From positions 1 through 24,489 of the forward strand of contig MHIZ01000011.1 of assembly GCA_001817765.1 (NCBI GenBank): a stretch of 24,489 nucleotides of DNA. Reading direction: 5' to 3'. The notes below the pieces were generated by a model that saw only the letters and a program-made list of their open reading frames with translations, was not told where the DNA came from and did not search any database. This stretch comes from Candidatus Colwellbacteria bacterium RIFCSPLOWO2_02_FULL_44_20b. Its GTDB lineage: Bacteria > Patescibacteriota > Minisyncoccia > UBA6257 > Colwellbacteraceae. Every line of letters begins with the position of its first letter. The first letter of the stretch is position 1. Positions 15,765-22,897 of this stretch are shown here, piece after piece. The translations under genes were made by a program, and so were the position numbers.

Positions 15765-16820
15765 ATGCAAAATAGAAACGCAAAACTAAGACCCATTTCT
15801 TTGGGCTTTTTATTTCTCTTTTTAGTTTTTTCGTTTTGTATTTTGAGTTTTGTCCCACAAAGGGCCTTGGCCGGTTCAAGCTCCAATTTTCGAATTGAAA
15901 TTTTAACCCTTTGCGGAAACAATCTCCAAGAAACAGGGGAACAGTGCGACGGAAGCGATTTAAACGGAGCAAGTTGTACGAGTCAAGGTTATGCGAGCGG
16001 CAATTTAAGCTGTAATTCAAATTGTACTTTCAATACATCTTCCTGCGCCTCCGGCGGTGGCGGGGGTGGGGGTGGTGGAAGCTACACGCCTCCAGCGCCA
16101 TCGGTAACAGCTGTAATATTTAGTGGTAGAGCTTATCCATTAAGCAAGGTTGGCGTGTTAAAAGATGGACAGCTTGCGATAACAACCGTAGCTGGTCCAG
16201 ATTCGAATTTTAATATCTCCTTAACAGGATTGTCTTCTGGTAATTACATTTTCGCGGTTTCTGGTGAGGATAACGAAGGAAGGCGATCTGCTCTTTTCAC
16301 CTTCCCCGTCTTTATTACGCAAGGCGCCACCACTCAGGTGAGCGGTATTTTTATCGCACCGACCATTGCGATCGACAAAAGTGAAGTAAAACAAGGCGAT
16401 CAGATTGCGATCTTTGGACAAAGCACGCCGAATTCCGAGGTCACAATCGCGGTAAATTCGGATGAAGAATTTTTCAATAAGACAAAATCTGATCAGAATG
16501 GAGCCTATCTCTATAATTTTGATACTACACCCCTGACAACGGGACAACACCTTACCCGCTCTAAGTCTGCGTACAATGGTGAAATCAGTTCTTTCAGTAA
16601 ATCTATAGGTTTTATAGTTGGCACAAAAAATGTTGTGGCCACGTTGCCTCAAGTTTTGAAATACGATTTGAGTGAAGACGGACGCGTGAATCTCGTCGAT
16701 TTTTCTATCGTCGCGTATTGGTATAAAAGATCGTCGCCGCCAGCAGATATCGACCTCAACGGTGACAGCGTGATCGACCTTATCGACTTCAGCATAATGG
16801 CATTCTACTGGACTGGATAA
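15765..16820 (+). CDS. Secreted dockerin-bearing protein with Cys-rich and Ig-like modules
   Basis: 351 residues. Signal peptide (about 1-36, cut near RALAG). Residues 50-94 form a Cys-rich module (C-G-N-x5-G-E-x-C-D...L-x-G-x-x-C...G-x-L-x-C-x3-C-x5-C) like those of secreted myxobacterial-type proteins. A run of nine Gly (97-105) leads to two or more Ig-like domains (about 110-290). The last 50 residues are a dockerin: two EF-hand-like calcium loops, DLSEDGRVNLVDF and DLNGDSVIDLIDF, with the expected spacing. Dockerins bind cohesins; the next two genes encode cohesin-like proteins, so it is probably their ligand. It begins 19 nt after the giant protein, within a CAAAAT-rich junction. Confidence 0.82.
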   Translation: MQNRNAKLRPISLGFLFLFLVFSFCILSFVPQRALAGSSSNFRIEILTLCGNNLQETGEQCDGSDLNGASCTSQGYASGNLSCNSNCTFNTSSCASGGGGGGGGGSYTPPAPSVTAVIFSGRAYPLSKVGVLKDGQLAITTVAGPDSNFNISLTGLSSGNYIFAVSGEDNEGRRSALFTFPVFITQGATTQVSGIFIAPTIAIDKSEVKQGDQIAIFGQSTPNSEVTIAVNSDEEFFNKTKSDQNGAYLYNFDTTPLTTGQHLTRSKSAYNGEISSFSKSIGFIVGTKNVVATLPQVLKYDLSEDGRVNLVDFSIVAYWYKRSSPPADIDLNGDSVIDLIDFSIMAFYWTG

Positions 16821-17753
16821 TTGTCCTGTTTAAACTCAAAATTCAGGGTGCAAAATTCAAAATCACAACTCAAAATTCAAACATGCCTCTTTACCGTTTT
16901 GGTAATGTTTGCGTTATTACCTCAGGTGACGTTTGCGGCAGAGACGTTCTTTGAGACTGAAAATACGCAAATTAGAGTCGGGGACAAGTTTGAAGTCAGC
17001 TTCTTCCTTAATACTGAAAATGAAGACATCAATGCTATCGAAGGCGAAATCATTGTTCCAGAGACGCTTCTTAAACTAAAAGAAATAAAAAGCGGCAGCT
17101 CCATAGTCAACTTTTGGATTGAGAATCCCCAAATGGTTAATGGAAATATTCCATTTTCTGGAATTATCCCCGGCGGCTATTCTGGTCAAAGCGGCCTAGT
17201 CCTCTCGCTAGTTTTTCAACCAATCCAGAAAGGACAAGGTTTAATCGAAGTTCGAAGTATAAAAACATTAATCAATAACGGACAAGGCACGGAGACGAAA
17301 ACATCAGTTCACAATTTATACTTCATCATTGCTGGGCAAGCGCCGCTTTCTCAATCTACGGTGGTTGAAAAAAAGGATACTGACGCGCCCGAGACATTTG
17401 AGCCAGTGATCGCAAGCGACTCGACGGTGTTTGATGGAAAATATTTTTTAGCATTCTCCACACAAGACAAGGAATCAGGTGTTGATCATTATGAAATTCA
17501 AGAGAGCAGGAATATCGGAATACAAAATGAACAATGGATTACTGGTGAGAGCCCGTATTTGCTTCAAGATCAAGACCTTCGAAGTTATGTCTATGTGAAA
17601 GCAGTTGATAAAAATAGCAATGAAAGAATCGCTGTATTGCCGCCGCAAAAGCCATTATCGCTGTATCGAAATTACTGGATCCTCGGTATACTAGTAATGA
17701 TAGGCTTAGTTGTTGCCGCGATTAATTTGCGAAAAATTTTGTGGCAAACATGA
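16821..17753 (+). CDS. Membrane-anchored cohesin-like protein 1
   Basis: Up to 310 residues. The start is uncertain: TTG at 16821 directly follows the upstream stop, but GTG at 16848 gives a neater signal peptide (ending PQVTFAAE). Residues 42-170 match a cohesin fold: V-G-D-K-F-E-V-S-F-F-L-N-T near the start, A-I-E-G-E-I-I-V-P, F-S-G-I-I-P-G-G-Y and a final G-x-G-T. Then an Ig-like region (about 187-272) with DKESGVDHYEI and YVYVKAVDKNSNE, and one C-terminal membrane segment (about 284-301) with a short basic tail. Cohesins bind dockerins, and a dockerin protein is encoded just upstream. It shares ATGA with the next gene. Confidence 0.78.
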   Translation: MSCLNSKFRVQNSKSQLKIQTCLFTVLVMFALLPQVTFAAETFFETENTQIRVGDKFEVSFFLNTENEDINAIEGEIIVPETLLKLKEIKSGSSIVNFWIENPQMVNGNIPFSGIIPGGYSGQSGLVLSLVFQPIQKGQGLIEVRSIKTLINNGQGTETKTSVHNLYFIIAGQAPLSQSTVVEKKDTDAPETFEPVIASDSTVFDGKYFLAFSTQDKESGVDHYEIQESRNIGIQNEQWITGESPYLLQDQDLRSYVYVKAVDKNSNERIAVLPPQKPLSLYRNYWILGILVMIGLVVAAINLRKILWQT

Positions 17754-19474
17754 CAAAAATTTATAAAATCGCGTTAATTCTCCTGTGCTTGGGAGTCATT
17801 CCTAAAACTGCGGAGGCAGCAGCGTTATATTTTTCTCCGTCTTCAGGGACGCAAGTCATCAATTCCACCTTCTCGGTTAATGTTTACGTGTCAAGCGCCG
17901 ATAAAGCAATGAACGCCGCCTCTGGGACTGTCTCGTTCCCTCCCGACAAGTTAGAAGTTGCCTCTCTTTCCAAAAACAGCTCCATTATGACGCTTTGGGT
18001 GCAGGAACCTTCTTTTTCTAATAGTGCTGGCACGATAAATTTTGAAGGCATTGTGTTAAATCCAGGATTTACCGGCGCAAGCGGCAAGGTTATCACTGTA
18101 AATTTTAAAGCGAAAACAACAGGAACCGCAGTCCTAACCTTCTCTTCTGGTTCAGTACTTGCCAATGATGGCAAGGGAACGAATATTTTGGAGGATCTAG
18201 CAAACGCGAGTTTTTCTTTAGGAAATATAATGCCGACAGTGCCGGAGGCAACCACTCCGTCTGAAACAGCAGGTACTCCTGCGCCGCCGCCGATTTCTTC
18301 GCCCACGCATCCAGACCCCAATAAATGGTATGCCCTCAATGACGCGAAGTTCACTTGGCTAGTGCCCTCGGATGTAACAGCGGCTCGTCTACTTGTTGGG
18401 AAAATTCCACAGGCTGTTCCCACCGTGTATTATGAACCAGCGATTAGCTCAAAAGGAATTTCTGATTTAGAAGGTGGCGATTGGTACTTTCATGTTCGCT
18501 TGAAAAACAAAGCTGGTTGGGGTGGTATTTCTCATTTTAGATTCCGCATCGATACAGAATCTCCAGAACCATTCTTAATACAATTTGTCGACGGAGAAGA
18601 AACCACTAATCCGAGACCTACAGCCCTCTTTGAAACCACCGACTCACTCTCGGGCATCGACTATTATAAAGTCAAAGTCGGCGAAGGGGACTTTCTCGCG
18701 ATTGCGCCTGAGATATTAAAACACAACCCCTTTACGTTGCCGCTTCAGACGCCAGGCAAAAAAACAATTTTCGTTCAAGCATTTGATAAAGCGGGTAACT
18801 ATACTTCTAGCGCAGAAGAATTCGTTATTAAAACTCTTGAGCCGCCCACTATCACCGAATATCCTAAACAGTTGCCGACCGGGGAAACTCTTATCGTGAA
18901 AGGAAAAACTCAGTATCCAAATGCCCAAACAGTAATATGGTTCGCGAGCGAAGGAGAAGAACCGAAGAACCAAACTGTAAGGAACGACGAAAACGGCAAC
19001 TTCACGCTTGTCGCCGAAGAAGATTTAGACGACGGGGTTTATAAGCTATGGGCTGAAATAACTGATGAACGAGGCGCAAAAAGTGCGCCCTCTGAGGAAG
19101 CAACAATTTCCGTAGAGCAGCCCGCGTTTCTAAAACTAGGCTCTTGGGCAGTAAATTTACTTGCGGTGATTATCCCATTAGTTGTCTTGGTTACAGCGCT
19201 TCTCGCGTTCGTTTATTATAGTTGGCATAAATTCTCGGCATTACGAAACCGTTTACGCAAAGAAACCCGCGAGGCAGAATCAGCTCTCCATAAAGCATTT
19301 AATCTACTAAGAGATAATATCCGCGATCAAATTAAAATGCTCGAAAAGGCTGAAGTTAAACGACAACTCACCAAAGAGGAAGAAAGAATTATCAAACGGC
19401 TGAAAAAAGATTTGGATAACGCAGAGAAGTTTGTTGGAAAAGAAATTGGGGACATCGAAAAAGAAGTAAAATAG
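17750..19474 (+). CDS. Membrane-anchored cohesin-like protein 2 with cytoplasmic coiled-coil
   Basis: 574 residues from ATG 17750, whose ATGA overlaps the previous stop; a GTG three codons earlier is less likely. Signal peptide (ends AEAAA), cohesin-like domain (about 25-160: FSVNVYVSS, ASGTVSFPPDKLEV, FEGIVLNPGFTG, G-K-V-I-T-V-N-F), Pro/Thr-rich linker, then three Ig-like regions, including one with SGIDYYKVKVGEGDF and FVQAFDKAGNYTS. A membrane segment (about 468-492) is followed by some 75 charged residues (RNRLRKETREAESALHKAF...) predicted to form a cytoplasmic coiled-coil. It is a paralogue in design of the preceding gene and could connect the outer complex to the cell interior. Last gene of the operon; no clear terminator follows. 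Confidence 0.8.
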   Translation: MTKIYKIALILLCLGVIPKTAEAAALYFSPSSGTQVINSTFSVNVYVSSADKAMNAASGTVSFPPDKLEVASLSKNSSIMTLWVQEPSFSNSAGTINFEGIVLNPGFTGASGKVITVNFKAKTTGTAVLTFSSGSVLANDGKGTNILEDLANASFSLGNIMPTVPEATTPSETAGTPAPPPISSPTHPDPNKWYALNDAKFTWLVPSDVTAARLLVGKIPQAVPTVYYEPAISSKGISDLEGGDWYFHVRLKNKAGWGGISHFRFRIDTESPEPFLIQFVDGEETTNPRPTALFETTDSLSGIDYYKVKVGEGDFLAIAPEILKHNPFTLPLQTPGKKTIFVQAFDKAGNYTSSAEEFVIKTLEPPTITEYPKQLPTGETLIVKGKTQYPNAQTVIWFASEGEEPKNQTVRNDENGNFTLVAEEDLDDGVYKLWAEITDERGAKSAPSEEATISVEQPAFLKLGSWAVNLLAVIIPLVVLVTALLAFVYYSWHKFSALRNRLRKETREAESALHKAFNLLRDNIRDQIKMLEKAEVKRQLTKEEERIIKRLKKDLDNAEKFVGKEIGDIEKEVK

Positions 19475-19491
19475 TTTCACCTTTCTCTATC

Positions 19492-19520
19492 TCGTCAAAA
19501 TTTCAAATCCCTGCTACAAT
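19492..19520 (+). promoter_or_regulatory. Possible promoter of the tRNA-Val locus
   Basis: TCGTCA (19492-19497), 17-nt spacer, TACAAT (19515-19520). The -10 ends 20 nt before a truncated tRNA 5' end, almost the same layout as at the tRNA-Ile locus. Confidence 0.4.
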
Positions 19521-19540
19521 ACGCACGTTTGCTATAACAC

Positions 19541-19553
19541 GCGCATAGCTCAG
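19541..19553 (+). pseudogene. Truncated tRNA 5' end
   Basis: GCGCATAGCTCAG has the form of a tRNA acceptor strand, TA and the start of a D arm, then runs straight into a palindromic element at 19554. Its acceptor differs from that of the intact tRNA-Val downstream, so it came from another tRNA. The short length makes this tentative. Confidence 0.45.
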
Positions 19554-19626
19554 CCCCGACGTTTCAATTGCTAGCTATAATATATTGAAGTCGGGGTCCC
19601 GACTTCGCCGGCTGGCGAACGTCGGG
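19554..19626. repeat. Twin-hairpin palindromic element
   Basis: Hairpin 1: CCCCGAC+TTCAAT (19554-19560, 19563-19568) pairs with ATTGAA+GTCGGGG (19584-19596), leaving an AT-rich loop that includes TATAAT. One T later, hairpin 2: CCCGAC+TTCGCC (19598-19609) pairs with GGCGAA (19614-19619) and GTCGGG (19621-19626) around loop GGCT, with a single C bulge. The CCCGAC/GTCGGG unit occurs four times. It looks like a REP-type or miniature mobile element. Confidence 0.75.
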
Positions 19627-19666
19627 ATGATAGAACGTTTGTATGGACACGCCCCCACGCCAAAAT

Positions 19667-19738
19667 GCACCCTTAGCTCAGTGGTAGAGCGCTACAATGA
19701 CACTGTAGAGGCCGCAGGTCCAATCCCTGCAGGGTGCA
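19667..19738 (+). tRNA. tRNA-Val (anticodon GAC)
   Basis: Acceptor GCACCCT pairs with AGGGTGC, D arm GCTC-AGTGGTA-GAGC, anticodon stem CTACA/TGTAG with loop ATGACAC (anticodon GAC, 19699-19701), and T stem GCAGG/CCTGC. The T loop is TCCAATC: the nearly universal T at position 55 is C. Discriminator A19738; CCA is not encoded. Confidence 0.92.
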
Positions 19739-19762
19739 CACAAGTTTAAAGGTCATTAATAA

Positions 19763-19805
19763 AACGACGGCAATACGCGAATAAAAAACGCGTCCCGCCT
19801 TCGTT
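19763..19805 (+). other. Nested hairpin between tRNA-Val and a small gene
   Basis: AACGA-C-GGC (19763-19771) pairs with GCC-T-TCGTT (19797-19805) with one mismatch, and ACGCG/CGCGT (19775-19779/19789-19793) pairs inside. It ends 3 nt before the Shine-Dalgarno of the next small gene and has no T tract, so a leader structure or a processing signal is possible. Confidence 0.45.
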
Positions 19806-19818
19806 ATAAAGGATAGAT

Positions 19819-19977
19819 GTGGTATCTCAAAATGAGAAAACAAAGAGACAAAAGATACTGTGGTATCTAAGTTTTCTGCCACGACTGCTCTTAGGCGTAG
19901 TACTTATGGTGTTATGGTATGTAATAGTTGAGTTCTTCGTATTAAGATGGTGGAGGAGAATATTTAAAAGAACGTAA
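19819..19977 (+). CDS. 52-residue basic membrane protein
   Basis: Too short for common length cut-offs, but convincing: GTG start at 19819 with AAAGGAT (19808-19814) at proper spacing, one of the few good Shine-Dalgarno sequences in the window. The hydrophilic start MVSQNEKTKRQK is followed by a hydrophobic segment with a central kink (WYLSFLPRLLLGVVLM, VLWYVIVEFFVL) and a basic, aromatic tail (RWWRRIFKRT). A strong terminator begins right after the TAA. The family is not recognised; small cationic membrane peptides include regulators of membrane complexes and toxins of toxin-antitoxin pairs, but no antitoxin was seen. Translation has not been shown. Confidence 0.65.
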   Translation: MVSQNEKTKRQKILWYLSFLPRLLLGVVLMVLWYVIVEFFVLRWWRRIFKRT

Positions 19978-19980
19978 AAA

Positions 19981-20006
19981 AAGCGGCTTACAAGCCGCTT
20001 TTCTTT
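19981..20006 (+). terminator. Terminator after the small membrane protein gene
   Basis: AAGCGGCT (19981-19988) pairs with AGCCGCTT (19993-20000) around TACA, with a preceding A tract and a following TTCTTT. Confidence 0.85.
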
Positions 20007-20041
20007 ATAAAAAGCCAAACCTCAAAAAAATAGAGTCTTTC

Positions 20042-20071
20042 TTGACCTTAGAACCCAAAGACCCGTATAAT
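20042..20071 (+). promoter_or_regulatory. Distal promoter of the 896-residue surface protein gene
   Basis: TTGACC (20042-20047), 18-nt spacer, TATAAT (20066-20071). A start near 20078 would produce a leader of about 77 nt that includes the inverted repeat at 20099-20154. Confidence 0.75.
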
Positions 20072-20098
20072 CCGTTATTACATAAAAAGCCTGTCTAA

Positions 20099-20154
20099 AA
20101 GGGGAAATAGGGCAGTATTTGACAATATTACAAATATATGTTATATTTCCCCTT
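20099..20154 (+). promoter_or_regulatory. Inverted repeat closing on the start codon
   Basis: AAGGGGAAATA (20099-20109) is perfectly complementary to TATTTCCCCTT (20144-20154). The 3' arm ends on the base just before the ATG at 20155. In the long transcript the hairpin would hide the initiation region; in the DNA it encloses the -35 of the inner promoter. Confidence 0.7.
20119..20147 (+). promoter_or_regulatory. Proximal promoter giving a leaderless transcript
   Basis: A consensus TTGACA (20119-20124), 17-nt spacer, TATATT (20142-20147). Transcription would begin at about 20153-20155, at the ATG itself. The TTG of this -35 could be misread as an upstream start codon. Confidence 0.7.
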
Positions 20155-22845
20155 ATGAAAAATAAGCACGATTTTGTTAGCAAATTAATCGTCCTTTCAG
20201 TAGTCGTAACCGGTTTGGTTATCGGCTTTTTTGCCATTGCCGAATCAGTTTTCGCGGCAACCCCGGAAGGTTATCTTGATGCCGCCGATTGCGAATCAGT
20301 TCGCGGTTGGGCATGGGATGCGGATACTCCAAATGTAGCGATTCCAATTGCTATCTATATTGACGGTCAGACAGGCCAGATCAGTGAAACAGCTCGAATT
20401 CCGGCAAGTCTTTATCGTTCAGATTTAGGAAAATACGGCAACAGCTATCATGCTTTTAATTGGACAATTCCTACTCAATTTCGAGATGGAAAGTCCCACA
20501 AGGTCTACGCGTATGCTATCGACACATCAGGAAATGGTCCCAATCCTCTTATTTCCGGCAGTCCGAAAACATTCTCAGGTTGTTCCGGTCAAGGCCAAAC
20601 AACGACTCCGACCTATCCGCTTGGATCAGCTCAGTTAAATCAAAACGCTCCATTCATCAATTCCTTCTCGCCATCAACCGGCCAGCAAGGAAATTCGATC
20701 TATCTCTATGGTGATTTCTTCCAGAATGGTTCTCGTGTAACTTTCGGCGGTGTAAATGCCGCGACAAGCTGGATCAGTAATCGCGAACTTGTCGCGACTG
20801 TTCCATCAGGTTCCGGGTCGGTACAGGTTAGGGTTGTAAATCCCAACAATACATACGCGACATTTGAGCGATATAATTTTACCTATACAGGTACGACAGT
20901 AACAACTACCTCATACACGCAAAACCCTTCAGTACCGAGCTTGCGGTCGCCCTCAAGTGGCTCAACGGTCTCTTCACACACACCACTTCTTGAGTGGTAC
21001 ACAAGCAACAATACATCATGGTATAGGATCGAAGTTGATAATAATTCAGACTTTAGAAGCCTTGAATATGCAAATCAGCCAATTTATGCCTCGGTACAAA
21101 ACACACCATATCTAAACGACGGTACGTATTACTGGCGTGTTCGTGCCTACGGTACGAATAATAATTGGAGTGATTGGTCATCGACCTGGTGGTTCAGGAT
21201 CGAAACATCAACACCTCCTCCGCAATCGCAATCTGCTTCACTAAATTCATTAACAGCAAGCGCCTACTCTATAAATTCAGGAAACTCAGTAACGATTACT
21301 GGCTCCGGTTCATACATCGACCACTACACGGTCTATGTAAATTGCCCAAGCGGCGTTTCAATGAGTGCGTCGTATAGCGGCAACTGCAACGAAACAAAAA
21401 CGGTATATTCAAACTCGGTTAATTTCTGGTTAACGCTTACAAATTCAGCTTCAAGTCCACAATCTGTTGCGATTACAGTCAGAGTTTTTAATAGCAACAA
21501 CCAAGAAGGAAATAGCCAAAACGTCTCGGTAACAGTTAATCCGTCGCAAGTAACGCCGCCTCCGCCGTCATCACAACCAGCGCAGCTCAATTCGTTGAAC
21601 GCGAGCACATATACAATCAACTCAGGTAATTCAGTAACAGTTACTGGATCAGGATCAAACATTGATCACTACACGGTTTATGTAAATTGCCCGAGCGGCG
21701 TTTCGATGAACGCGTCGTATGGTGGTAACTGCGACGAAATTAAGACAGTTTATTCAAGCTCCATTAATTTTTGGTTGACGCTCACAAATAGCACATCAAA
21801 TACGCAAACGGTCATAATCACCGTTAAGGTCTTCAATAGCAGCAATCAAGAAGGCGGAAGTCAAAACATCACGGTATTAGTCAACGCGTCGCAAGTAACG
21901 CCGCCTCCGAGTACATCTTCAGCGTGGATTGGTAGCGTCTCGGCAAGTTCGTACGCGGTTGCTTCGGGAAGTTATGTAACATTCCAAGCACCGACATCGA
22001 ACGTAAGCTACTACACGGTCTACGCAAGCTGTCCGTCGAATGTCTATACGGAATCATCTGACATTCAATGCAACGCAACGCGAACAATCTATAACAGCTC
22101 AATCAATACAAGCGCGCGCTTCACAAACTCAAGCGGAAACACGCAATCAGTAACGATAACATTCAAAGTCTTCAACTCAAATAATATCGAAGGCGGAAGC
22201 GCGAGCGTGAGCATTTCAGTTTACCCGCAAACTTCATATGTGCCGGTAACAACATATCCGAATGTAACCTTAAGAGTTAATGGTTTTGATTTCTACGCAA
22301 ACGTTGTCCGAAATGCGATTGTAACAGTCACCTGGGATGCTTCAAGTGCAAGCTACTGCCAACCATACAGTGATTATCCAATTCCAAAAGTTGATGGGGG
22401 TGTGTGGGCCGATGGAACCTTAGGCGCATCCGGTACTCGTCAGCTCTATGCGCGTCATCGTGATGTAGAAAGCATCAGAAACCTTAAAGTTGGTATTCGT
22501 TGCTACAGCTATAACAATCAATCAATGACGGACGAAGCAACGATTAATATCACAAGCGATGTTGTCGTGACGAACAATCAATCAATCATCGATCAAATTA
22601 ACCTCGCGCAGTTGAAAATTCTCGCGCTTCAGGCTGACATCCAGAAAAAACTTATGAGTGAAAAGGAGGAGACGAAAAAAGAAAGCGGTGGTGGTCTTCT
22701 CTCGTTTCTTCTTGCCGGCTTGGAAGGAATCGCCGGCGACTCAACGCTTGGTACGATTATCTTCATCCTTGGCCTGCTCTTCATCATCGCGCTCTTCTAT
22801 ATCTTATGGCTCGTGATTAGACCCTATATAGAGAAGAAGGAGTAG
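20155..22845 (+). CDS. Multi-domain secreted and C-terminally anchored surface protein
   Basis: 896 residues from ATG 20155. An in-frame TTG 12 codons upstream is rejected because it is the -35 of a promoter and the signal peptide (to about 35, SVFAA) starts properly at MKNKHDF. Domains: a GYLD...C...GWAWD module (39-143) with DLGKYG and DGKSHKVYAYA, common in bacterial secreted proteins; an IPT/TIG domain (about 166-246); a fibronectin-III-like domain (about 258-350, WYRIEVDNN, YYWRVRAY); three tandem beta repeats of about 115 residues (358-700) with ASxYxIxSGNSVT, HYTVYVNCPSG and VFNSNNQEG, joined by Pro-rich links; a Cys-paired domain; a short coiled-coil (QLKILALQADIQKKL); and a final membrane helix with a KKE tail. 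Probably an adhesin or wall-spanning stalk. A strong terminator follows. Confidence 0.85.
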   Translation: MKNKHDFVSKLIVLSVVVTGLVIGFFAIAESVFAATPEGYLDAADCESVRGWAWDADTPNVAIPIAIYIDGQTGQISETARIPASLYRSDLGKYGNSYHAFNWTIPTQFRDGKSHKVYAYAIDTSGNGPNPLISGSPKTFSGCSGQGQTTTPTYPLGSAQLNQNAPFINSFSPSTGQQGNSIYLYGDFFQNGSRVTFGGVNAATSWISNRELVATVPSGSGSVQVRVVNPNNTYATFERYNFTYTGTTVTTTSYTQNPSVPSLRSPSSGSTVSSHTPLLEWYTSNNTSWYRIEVDNNSDFRSLEYANQPIYASVQNTPYLNDGTYYWRVRAYGTNNNWSDWSSTWWFRIETSTPPPQSQSASLNSLTASAYSINSGNSVTITGSGSYIDHYTVYVNCPSGVSMSASYSGNCNETKTVYSNSVNFWLTLTNSASSPQSVAITVRVFNSNNQEGNSQNVSVTVNPSQVTPPPPSSQPAQLNSLNASTYTINSGNSVTVTGSGSNIDHYTVYVNCPSGVSMNASYGGNCDEIKTVYSSSINFWLTLTNSTSNTQTVIITVKVFNSSNQEGGSQNITVLVNASQVTPPPSTSSAWIGSVSASSYAVASGSYVTFQAPTSNVSYYTVYASCPSNVYTESSDIQCNATRTIYNSSINTSARFTNSSGNTQSVTITFKVFNSNNIEGGSASVSISVYPQTSYVPVTTYPNVTLRVNGFDFYANVVRNAIVTVTWDASSASYCQPYSDYPIPKVDGGVWADGTLGASGTRQLYARHRDVESIRNLKVGIRCYSYNNQSMTDEATINITSDVVVTNNQSIIDQINLAQLKILALQADIQKKLMSEKEETKKESGGGLLSFLLAGLEGIAGDSTLGTIIFILGLLFIIALFYILWLVIRPYIEKKE

Positions 22846-22853
22846 GGTAAAAT

Positions 22854-22882
22854 AAAAAGAATCCCGATAAGGGATTCTTTTT
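22854..22882 (+). terminator. Terminator after the surface protein gene
   Basis: AAAAAGAATCCC (22854-22865) pairs perfectly with GGGATTCTTTTT (22871-22882) around GATAA; the A/T flanks make it usable from both directions. Confidence 0.9.
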
Positions 22883-22897
22883 ATTTATAAGAGAGAA

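Noticed and set aside
20119..20154. N-terminal extension of the surface protein from TTG 20119
   Set aside because: The TTG is the -35 of a consensus promoter, and the signal peptide starts properly at ATG 20155.
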